A stretch of 64,000 bases of DNA from Phoronis australis (lineage: Eukaryota; Phoronida; Phoronidae), in NCBI GenBank assembly GCA_002633005.1, contig NMRA01000007.1, forward strand, positions 1,514,001 to 1,578,000, read 5' to 3'. The translations under genes and the position numbers were made by a program. Below are positions 23,801 to 33,400 of this stretch, piece by piece. The notes under the pieces were generated by a model. That model did no database searches. It had not been told where the DNA came from and was given only the letters and a program-made list of their open reading frames with translations. Positions within the stretch are counted from its first letter, which is position 1. Every line of letters begins with the position of its first letter.

Positions 23801-26800
23801 GGCTGAAAATGCTTGCCACAGCTTTGTACGTTGCGTGAACGGGTAGCACTGCGTTCTTCACACGAACGAGCTAGCCAAGTACGGTGAAATGTGTCATCCT
23901 TCGGAAAGCGATGCAAAGTACCCAAAGCGCGTGTGAGACGATAATGAGTATATCCTGATACACAACAACAGTGCGGCATGTTGACTGACTTGTAAACAAA
24001 AGCAAACGACGACCGAACTTATCACATCCGAGGTAGAACAATGACTGACTTGACAGCTCTCACAGTCTGACTGTATGAAAAGAAACTGGCGCGAAATTCT
24101 TGCCTCCTAAAACGTCACTTCCGGAGTAGAAGACGAGAAATTAATTAAATTACGAAAAGCTGTAACTAAGTGAAAATATGTCTGGGATAATCAACAAACC
24201 TTATTTTTGCTAAAAGTGACATGAAAAAAGGTTGCCTTCGCCTCTAAGCATGAAAAGATTTCTATCCAAGAGAAGACAGTGTGGCCTAGTGCGATAGGTC
24301 CCCGCTTTCTTTACGTGAGGTCATAGGTTCAAGTCCCACTGGGCCACACTGCTAGACCCTTGAGTCAAGTTTCTAGCTCCTCAACCTGGTTGTAACTACA
24401 CATTAATAAAGAACAAAAAATGGTTCCAGGTGATCAGTGCAATGGGCCCACATGCACGGCCTGTGCACATCTAGGCACAACGTGTGTCAGACCACCTGCA
24501 ATTATTAAAAAAAATCTGTCCGACCGGCACTGAAACCCAGGAATGTCTGATAAATTTGTTGACAGTCAATACAGAAATCCAAAGAGAATTATGGCATTAA
24601 GAAGACCAACAATTCTTACTTATACCATGTCAATGCGGTGACGTATAACAACTCAATTATATCACAATAAAGTTTCATTGCTTTTGAAAAGAAAAGTCAT
24701 TTTACACAGATTATTTACGAGAACAGGTTACACAACTCAAAAACTACGTGTATTACTAAAGATGTTAATAACTTTAAAATGTGAATGGTGCACACATCAA
24801 GTGAAAAATTTAGATGTCATCGGTGACAAGGTAAAATAACTTTTCATTAATATTTTCATGGAATTCTGTACTAAACTTGCTGAAGCCACCTCCAGACACA
24901 AGTTTGCAACCAGTGAAACAAACTGAAGTAGTCTGTTGTTTCGGGAGTGATTTCATCACACTGGCACCAATTGACAAATCAATACAGTCAGCGACATATC
25001 ATGTGACTTACTGTCGCTGCCATCCGCGTAGTGCTCGAAGATAGGTAGAGAGACGCCTGAAAAAGAAATAAAAGGAAAGTTTAAAATCAAGCTGCAAACT
25101 CCCAACAGCCAGTTCCAAGAAATCTCAATGATTGAGCAGTATCTACCCTTTCAATTACCCATAATGCAGCATGTCAGTAAGTAGAGCACTTGTTCCACCC
25201 CACACTTTTACACTGCTGCCGTGGTAACACCATTACAATTACGTACCTTGCCATTCATCACACAAAATACAGTTTTGTTGTAGTAGCATAAAAATTCATA
25301 AAAATTTGAAAAGCCATGTGAGGCGTGTAAAATCGTTCTTCACTTGGCGTGTGTTAGCGGTGCTGCCTTAGAAAAACTAGGCCAGTAATACAATGTTTTT
25401 CTACCCCCACAAAAGAAGAGAATTTAATTCGGGATGTGGGAGAGAAAACTGTAAAGTTTTTAACTATTATGTTTTCTCATGGACGGAATATCATTTTCTA
25501 AACTTTCCATAATACAAAACTCGAAGGAAAATAAAAACTATAGCAGGGGTCCCTCTAGAGAGCTGGGCCAGGGACCCCTCTCATTAAAGTCGTAAGTTTG
25601 ATCGCAGCTAAGACAATTGTAGGTACATGTTATTGCGCCCCGCTTCCACCCACCCCGAACATGGCCAATTCGGATGTTTACTGATGACATATCTGGCACT
25701 AATACAACTTGAGGTGGACCCACATCACATTTCAAAAATTTCACAGGCCTTGAATTTTTTTCCAATTCAGCTAACCAAGGGAGCAATTTAGCACATGAAA
25801 TGTTAACAAAATTATGTGTTTGGATTAGTCGGCGTGCTCCGAGAACGGTTGCACCCATTGTATGCTCCCGGGGAGATTGACCAGGTCCGTGGCCAGGTAC
25901 TAATTTGGAAGTGCTCAGAAACAGCATATTAAACATTTAATTTTGGCATTTTGACTTTACTTGATTGGGTATGAAACGTCAAAATAATGTCAAAGTAAAC
26001 AAGTGAATAAGACCATGCATCCAACCCCTGTAACCTACCTGCTACGTTGTCTTTCTTAGAGCGCACTTTAATCTGCGCCTTGTTAACATTCTGTATCACC
26101 ATGTGGTTGAAGTCTCCCGAGGCAAACTTGGCTTCCGCCAATGAGAACGATGCATTCTTCATCACGTCACCCATGGCAACCTTTGTCTGTATCAAACAAA
26201 TAAGACATTAAGAGCCCCTAACGGAACAGCATTTGTCTTCACATTTACGATGCATTTTTCACACCACACCATAATTTCATACATATGTCTGATACAGAAT
26301 TTACTGATGTTTGCCAACAGTTGAAACTCCGTGTATGACAGCAAGATTTGATTTTGTATGCTACGAATGATTTACTTAACAAGTGTTATTTTACGACAGG
26401 TGTGCACTATAAACTATTTTAATCGGGAATTCAAAACATTTGTTGAGAAATTTTATACTAAGTTAATAAAACTTTGTGTTCCTGCCACATCGTGCACAAA
26501 ATAGAATAAATGTTAAAAATCTGTGCTTACATCTATAATTTTCTTTAGAATTTGCCTAAATCTCATGGTCAGTGCATCAGCCTTCTTCTTGAGTAGACTG
26601 TGTCCTTTCTGTGCCCCCTTCAGTCTACCCTTCATAAGAGTCATGGCCCTGAAAAGTATTGAATATACACAACTTTAGACAAAAGTAACTTCATCATCTA
26701 GTTTTCAATATATCCATCCCAAAACAAATTAAGCCATCAGAATTTTACTAATAATCTTGGGTGCGCATTCAATAACACCAATCACTCGGAATATACAAGC

Positions 26801-28627
26801 TGTAAAACACTTGTACTATCACAGCTAAAACAGCGAGCACCGTGGGTGTCAAAACAACTACCATGCAACATCCTAAGCAGTCGTCTGTCACTCATAGTGT
26901 TGGTCTGTTTGTATTCTAGTGCTTGGCTAGTTAAGCAAACTGCTTTCAAAATACTCATCAAACACCGGCGAGACATCATGCTACAACTAACTCCACCACC
27001 AGTCAACAAGAATTAATGAAGGAGTATAACGTACTCGACTAGAGCAGCAAGAGATTTAGTGTAAGGGCCCTCGCTCACCTGAGGGGACTAGTACCTGTGC
27101 CTCCCGAGAGGGGAATAACTGGTGGAGGGGAAACCAACTGATCACCACCGCGAGGCACCCCTTATCAACAATGTCTCACGTATAGCCAAAACTAACGTTT
27201 TGAAGAAGTTATTCTAATCTTGCAGGGAGTTTTTTTTAATTATAACAGGAATTTTTGGGTTCGATGAGGGCAATTTCACTTGATTTTAAAATAGTTTTCA
27301 TAAGGGATTGAGGATTATATGTAGCCCCAAAATTGAGAAATTGAGGACCCTGAGTGTTGCGGACCCTAGCATCTCGCCTAAAGAACTAATGTTCCAATAG
27401 CAATGATCTGTAGAATGCCAAGTCAAAACACATCAGTAACAGGAACTAGAATCCACATGAGCCAGGTTCCACATTAAGTGAGTCACAAGAATTAGTTAAC
27501 TGCCAGTACCCCTAAACTGGGGCCCTTTTGCAAAAAACAACTGTTTTTCAATAGCTCCTTCCCTGCTTCCACCTACTGAACAGAGTGACCAAAATTTCCT
27601 CTTCCTATAAGCCAATAGGTGACAGATGTCTTTTAATGCATCCAGGAGTCTAATTCCATAGTTTGCCGTGGAACCATTTATTGGTTGTATAAACACTGAT
27701 GATGTTTGACTGAAGTTCAGCAAAAAGTCAGACAGTGAATATATGTATAAAATTATACCGAAATATGAATGTTCTCGTGAAAAGTATGTTGTTTCATTTC
27801 TATTAATGCTTTGGCCAAAAAACTGGCAATGAGATCAGGTTGTAATAAATAGTGCCAGTGGTGAACTAGCCACCCTCTCAAGATGAGCACACACTGAGTC
27901 CTCATACAGCCCCTACCCGCAGCAGATACAGCCAGTGAACGCAAGTGAGCGCCGACCCTCTCAAGCAAGCTAGACAGTGGGGGTCTTTAGTTGTGATACA
28001 CAAGTCCCCCATCTATGTTGCTGCCTCTCGGCGTGGATGTCAGATGGATGATCTCCCTAAACTTTCTGCGAGTTTCCCTTTCACCCCAAGCTAATTCACA
28101 AGGCCTACATTAGCATTCAGTCTACAATTTTGTTGACGGAACAAAGAACTACTCAAAAAAGTCGATTGCAGAAGTATTTGTTCTAGTTGGAAGGATTTAA
28201 AGAATCCAACTGCCTCTAAAGTCTTCTAAGCCAAAGGTGTCCAAATACAACTGCACTCAAAAAGTACACACAGTAACCTTGATAGTTTAGCCAGGATTAT
28301 GAGTAATTTACAGGAAATCTTTCAGCATACAAGCTTGACAAGGACGTGCCATCATTTCTAGTAGTGAGTACTAGTGATACAGGATGTCATGGCCTATCTC
28401 TTTTCGACGTCCATTCTCCCGGCATTGGCATTGCCATTGATTTGATTGGCATTGCATATGCCTGGGCTACTGCCTGGAGTATATTGTACAGTACTAATCC
28501 CTAATCTTAAACCAATCGAAAAGCATAAAATTAACAACTGAATTCCTCGAACGGATTGTCCTAGTTGACGAATAGTGTCTTACATCCGTGAAGGAAACAC
28601 ATTGATCTTGTCGTCACGCGAAGACAT
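20810..28627 (-). CDS. ATP6V1D: V-type proton ATPase subunit D
   Basis: Minus-strand coding exons, 5' to 3': 28627-28584, 26648-26531, 26186-26039, 25056-25012, 22806-22636, 21945-21867, 20954-20810. Lengths 44, 118, 148, 45, 171, 79 and 145 close in frame to 249 residues, close to the animal norm of about 247. The ATG at 28627 opens [15 protein letters not shown]. Conserved family blocks follow: [98 protein letters not shown], and the acidic end DEDLLFD. Subunit D forms, with F, the central coiled-coil rotor of the cytosolic V1 sector that couples ATP hydrolysis to proton pumping in lysosomes, endosomes and plasma membrane. No disabling change was seen. A CLEAR-like E-box lies 88 bp upstream of the start codon. 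Confidence 0.97.
20978..21074. repeat. Foldback element inside ATP6V1D intron 6
   Basis: A 97-bp near-palindrome with arms of about 37 bp. It begins GTCACTTACAAGGGTCCCTC and ends with the inverted GACACCCGTAAGTGAC. The core (ATTTTGAGAACCAGTTT, GCATC, AACTGGTTCT) is shared with 19058-19124. Its inner edge is 24 bp from the last-exon acceptor of ATP6V1D (exon begins at 20954, minus strand), so it takes up the branch-point zone. Each end reads GTAAGTGAC outward, a splice-donor consensus. Confidence 0.8.
22030..22088 (+). mobile_element. Solo end of MITE family D
   Basis: GGGCCCAGGGTCTAATCTT, followed by an ACTAAAA block and CCCCGAAATTATT, matches the left terminal repeat of the elements at 34322-34698 and 42364-42773. 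No right end was found nearby. Confidence 0.5.
22212..22512 (+). repeat. 50-bp minisatellite, about six units
   Basis: The landmark ATCGACTGGTTCC or ATCAACTGGTTTC recurs at 22277, 22327, 22377, 22427 and 22477, an exact 50-bp period. A diverged first unit starts near 22212. It lies in ATP6V1D intron 5. Confidence 0.95.
22932..24244 (-). mobile_element. THAP-bearing DNA transposon with 312-bp inverted repeats
   Basis: The ends 22932-23243 and 23933-24244 are inverted copies of one another, both 312 bp, starting AGGCRAAGGYAACCTTTTTT. A candidate 3-bp target duplication TAA flanks it (22929-22931 and 24245-24247). The minus-strand interior encodes a THAP-type zinc finger then a C-x2-C, W-x-C-x2-GH segment. 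The element lies in ATP6V1D intron 4, in the same transcriptional sense as the host. At 1313 bp it lacks room for a full transposase and is a deletion derivative. The superfamily (P element, PIF/Harbinger or ISL2EU-like) is undecided; a 3-bp TAA duplication would favour PIF/Harbinger-like integration. Confidence 0.8.
23188..23979 (-). pseudogene. Broken THAP zinc-finger gene of the transposon
   Basis: On the minus strand the frame from 23979 starts [10 protein letters not shown], continues [29 protein letters not shown] and [10 protein letters not shown], and stops at 23557. These are the ordered landmarks of a THAP domain (C2CH finger, FPKD, tryptophan, C-x2-H-F, and a closing L-K-x-G motif). 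The position usually held by the second cysteine (GC) is tyrosine (GY). Downstream, another frame gives a serine-rich linker, then [10 protein letters not shown] and [10 protein letters not shown], ending at a stop near 23188. The linker and that segment are offset by one frame near 23375. THAP domains bind DNA in transposases of this kind; the gene is taken as non-functional. Confidence 0.7.
24279..24513 (+). mobile_element. tRNA-headed SINE with LINE-derived tail
   Basis: The head (24279-24349) has a 10-bp acceptor-like stem, GTGTGGCCTA paired with TGGGCCACAC, and pol III promoter boxes: an A-box-like TGGCCTAGTGCG and a perfect B box GGTTCAAGTCC at 24327-24337. D-arm and anticodon-arm pairing is partial and the T stem has mismatches, so it is not a functional tRNA gene. 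An unrelated body (24350-24426) follows, then a tail (24427-24500) that matches 13065-13141, the 3' end of the LINE fragment: CAGGTG, AATGGGCCCA, GGCCTG-GCAC and TCAGACCACCTGCA in the same order. It ends in an A-rich run. It sits 35 bp from the transposon's right end, in ATP6V1D intron 4. Confidence 0.75.
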
Positions 28628-28680
28628 CCCTTAGCCACTTTAGCCGTAACACAACCCCCAAACTGGAAATAAAGCTACTA

Positions 28681-28722
28681 CCGGAAACGTTGATCAGCTG
28701 TACGCATGCGTAGTCACGTGCC
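28681..28722 (-). promoter_or_regulatory. ATP6V1D promoter: CLEAR-like E-box, palindrome, ETS-like site
   Basis: On the minus strand the region reads GGCACGTGAC (28713-28722), nine of ten bases of the CLEAR consensus GTCACGTGAC bound by TFEB/MITF proteins. It is followed by the 12-bp palindrome TACGCATGCGTA (28701-28712), which resembles an NRF1 site. CCGGAA (28681-28686, plus strand) resembles an ETS core. They lie 54-95 bp upstream of the start codon, a promoter-proximal place. Regulation of V-ATPase genes by TFEB through CLEAR sites is established in vertebrates; binding here is inferred. Confidence 0.55.
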
Positions 28723-30469
28723 AATGTTTTTCCATTTGACCAATAGATGTCTCTACAGAAGCACACGGCTTCTCGTGTTCCGAGTCAGATTTTTATTTTT
28801 TAAATGCTTATAATGAAATATTCAGTACAATAAATATACATACCAAGAAAGCGCCAAGAGTCAAAGAAATCGAAAAACTAGCTTCTAATTCTACTTATCT
28901 TTTACGAAAAGTTAATCCACTTGAGAAACCTGACCGTCAAAATGCCAAGACTAAGCTAACATATTTAATTCATTGAGTGAAAATTCACAATCCCTAGTTG
29001 CAGTCCTGGCAATATAATTTATTTTCATCATCGATTGAGGTAAATGACCAGTACATCACAAAGGCATCATAGACGTAAAATGAAATCAAAAGTAATTAAA
29101 AATTCACTGGAATCGCAGCAGTTCGCAACATATTTCAGAACTCCTTGACTAATGAAGGGTCATGGGGAAAAAGTAGAACCAACTGTCGAAATGGGGGGAG
29201 GGGGGTTACTTCCACATAGAACTATTTGCCAACTAACTCCCCCGCCTTTGACTAGACACAGTCTCGCTTTTTGACTGCTTTGTCAGACCCGCGTCCCGAC
29301 GCAACATGTCCCACTTTCTGACACACTGGCACGCGGGGATAATTGCGTTATATGTTCCATATTTTCGTGTCCAGCCTTCCCTCGTAGTCGAGGTGTCAGA
29401 GTACTGGGTGTTAAGTACGGCGGACATTTCTCTCTTCGACGGTATTTATGGCTTATATTCAGTTGTCCCGGTAGCATTTTCAGTGTGGCAAATATTGTTA
29501 AATATTCTCACCTCAAGACTTGTATGCGAGCCGTGTCCCTCAGAAGGGGTGATATCAGTTCACGACCATTTTCCCCATTAAAGGATGCCTTTCAGCCTGG
29601 ATTCCCTACACCGGTGCCCCAGTTTTACGGAGCCGAGACCGAGCAAATACGAAGTCTCAACAAAAAAGCACTATGAATATTCAATAGAAAGCGGCCATAC
29701 CGCGTGCTTCCTGTCAAAAAGTTTTAATGGCCACTCACCTCACGTTATAAATTTGGCCCTCCCTGGAAAAGGAAAAATGTAAGGCTAACTTCATTACGGT
29801 ACGTGGACTAAAATTTTTTTCGTGATGGAAGAGGCTGTAACAATATAATGTTCACTTTTAAAACGTGATGCGTTCACATTGCCTGGAAACGGCTACTAAG
29901 TAACAGTAATTAAAGCTGCGAATGTTTCAAATTAATGTTTGCAAAAGGATATTTGTTGAATCATAATAATTTTCCAATTTAGTCTCCACTGCATCACCGG
30001 TCACAAATCAATGTAAACTGTTTTGATGAAATGTCAGCCCTCAAACGAATTATCTCATGATATGATCTAAAGCACGTGGTTTCAACAGTTTATGACAAAA
30101 GAGTTATACATGTATACCCGAAAATATGTAGCACATGATAACCTATGACCTATGACCTAAATAACATCCAGCTGTTCGACGAACCGATGTGATGATAACG
30201 CTGCAGAGGTCTGTCAGATTGGTCTGTGAGTCCACAGGCGTGAGTCATGTGTTAGCTGTCGTCTGGTGACAGTGTCACGATCAGGTTTGGAACGTACCAG
30301 ATTCTCATGTTGAGAAAGAGGAAGCGGTGAAACCAACGAATGACCCAGATCATGTCAAACTCATAATCACAGCGCTATAGTTAGTGCAATACAGAAGTCG
30401 AACGAGAGGCGCGAGTTCTTTCGTGTTGATAGAAGACTAGACCGTCTCAAAGACATTCCAACTTAGGAA
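28723..30469. other. Shared upstream region of two divergent genes
   Basis: This spacer separates the start codons of ATP6V1D (minus) and the GPI-anchored protein gene (plus). A G-rich run lies at 29192-29206. ORFs at 29233-29782 lack recognisable domains and overlap on both strands. No RNA gene or repeat family was recognised. Confidence 0.45.
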
Positions 30470-33400
30470 ATGGATTACTGCGTTTCTCGTGGGCGAATCA
30501 TTGAGATTGTTGTTTGCTTCGGTAAGTGTCAAACTCATATTAAGATATTTGTTCTAGGTTTGCAAAACGTGAGTGACAGTTTAATTTCGGTACAATGTAG
30601 CCTACGGCCGGCTTGCCGTCTTCATTCGGGGTATTTTTAATCATTTTGAAGAAAATCGCCCAAATGTTTTTGATAGAGGAAAAACATTTGAATCCGAACT
30701 GAGGTTAAGGATATGCGTGACCTTATCAATAAGTTTGTGAATTCAACCAAATATCTACTGGTCTAATAGATTTTAACTCGGTACTGTATTTTCTGAAAGT
30801 AGAAAGTAGAACTTGATTGTCGACTTCTTAACAATCTTCGACTTATTGGGCCACGCGAACGTGTCTTTTACATTTAATTTTAGCAAAAAAAGAAAGATAT
30901 ATTAATAGCAACACAACGGTACCAATGACATCATCACCAAGTTTGATTTAATAAGAATGTTCAAGATGAAATAACGCTCGGTTACACTAGTTTTCTTATC
31001 ATTAAGGTTTCGTTGTAATCAAATTTTGAGCCTTGCCATGAAGCTTATTAAGTCTTATCGTTTCTAGCCCCTCAGTCATACAAAAGTGGAACATTTTGAA
31101 AACAATTGCTAATAACGCACAGTATTTAAAAGTTTCGTATGAATCCGATTATCAGTTTTTGAGGCATGATGCTCCAAAGCTAGCCAAATTTGAACAGTTT
31201 TGTAGGGTCCTAGATCACCTTGAATGCCTGATTAGACGATGCATTGTGTGACATCGTGGTGGGCGCTGTGCCAATGTGACCAAGCCTTTTATTAATCTCA
31301 CTTATTGTTTTACTGAGTCTAAAAGCAATTAAAACAGCGCCTTTTTATCATACGTGTCATGCAACCACGTACAGTCGCAAAAATGGTTTAAGTTGTTTTA
31401 TTCACAAGGGAATTGTTTTAGTAGTATTCATTTTCTTTGTAATTAACTCGCAAATTCGACAAAAAACAGTATCATTTGCAGTGAGAATTTCGAAACGTCA
31501 TTATAGAGTTTGAAAGTCATGATTTAACTAACTAAATATATTTCACGGCACGTTTTCCAGACTTCATCAAAAATTTTAATCAGGTTGTTACACGGAGCAA
31601 AATGAGCCTAACTCTTGCCCGCTGAGTCATAACGGGAGGTTGATTGGCGTTAGCAACAAATGCCTACATTTCTCGTGGAAATTGCTTTCCAAATGCTGAA
31701 AGTTCAGTGATAGAGAGCTAAACCAAATGTCACTATTGGCAACATGTTATTCCGTTGGCCTCAGGCTTGCACCTTACCATGGCTAAAGCACGTGTTTTGC
31801 AATCATGGCGTAAATGACTTTTATTGTGGTTGTTTTTTTAATGTTATCGTCATGGGCGATACGTTATGCAAAGGAAATAGTCACATTTGGTGGTCTTTTC
31901 GAAAATCAAGCAATCACTGTATAACGTCGGTGGATGCAACTGGTTCTCAGAATTAAAAGATAATACATTCATGTTCTACTGCACCCGTATCAATTCAGGC
32001 GTTTTCTTCAGTTAACAGTTGTACGTGGCTAAAAGTATATTCTGATATATATGGAGCGTATCAATTTAGCATTACATTTCCTTTGACTACTTGTGCTCTA
32101 TACGGCGTAATGGTCTTCCGATCTCAAAACTAAACATCACTACCAGTCGAGGTTAAACAGATTCATGGTTTGCTCCCGATACTCCGGTGCACCCGTTTCG
32201 TGTTGTTTTCTACGCAATACAAAAAAATTGTCCGCTGTTGTGCTTTGTTTTATCAGAAACCCCGAGGTCGGGACATGACGACATGAGTCCGTCTAATGCA
32301 ACGCCGTATTGGCAGCAATAACAACCCACTAGAGTCTGTTTCGTGATTCGCTCATGAAATCCTTCAAGTGCTCTTGTGGTCATCCCATTTGATTTACGCT
32401 ATTGTCGGTCCGCAGAATTTACAAAGCAAACCTAAGCCCATTCCATCCTAATCCTACTTGAATTTTAATAGCAATCGTCTTGGCGATGGGTTGGGAAAAC
32501 ATTCGACCATTTCGTTCAATTGGTAGGATTATCGTTTTTCAACCTGAAGATTCTCCAATTAATTGAAATTAACTGGATTTAAGGTGCTGCGGGGGTCGTG
32601 CTGCGGCCACGGAATGTTGATTCGTGGGAGAAGATTGCTCTGGGCGTTGATGACTGTCCTCTGAATGAACGAGGATAGTGTTTATACTCTGTCAGCAAGT
32701 GGCACCAGGCATCGTAGTACTTGAATGCGTAGCTATGTATTATTAAAGGAAGCGAACCTCTCACAGTCCTGTCCTGAGCCTTTAATTATAGGCGCGAGCC
32801 ATAAACGAAAGGGGATGGAAAGCTTCCTGAAAGCAACTATGCAAGACAAAGTGGCATGCTAAGTTTTTTATTGAAGTGTCTTGTATCATGTTGCATGAAT
32901 GGGAAAAAGTTAAAAGCTGCTTTTGGAGACGCTAATTTATCTGAATGTCATTTTCGTTAAAGCATAACTCCGCGAGAAATGAGAAAGTCCTTGGAAAATG
33001 AAAGGAGACGTCACTTTCCATCAGTCCTAACGACTACTTGCGCATGATTAGTCAGCCCCGTGTAAGATTTTATAATGTTTTGGGAATCATTTAATCGGAT
33101 TTATGTCTGTCGTTATTGGTTCTTTTTAGTTATACAATCTGACAGAGCAATGAAGAGGAGGGGGGGGGGNGTGTTGACTATGAGGTCTTGCAGTTCAAAG
33201 TATTTTCCTGTTTCCCTAACCTCCATGTACTTGGCTTCAAGCAACACCACGATTCATATTGAAGCTGTTTGATATGCAATTTATCGATGAATATTAGCCT
33301 ACCGGTTCGTGTTTAACGAAGCACGATCACACGAAAATTAACATTAATCATTTACAGCAAGTGGAAAATCAGATCCCTGATCTCAGGTTAAATTGTAAAC

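Noticed and set aside
24279-24349. Functional tRNA gene (anticodon-loop reading TAC)
   Set aside because: The acceptor stem and B box are good, but the T stem has two mismatches, the body is short and a SINE body and tail follow. It is a SINE head.
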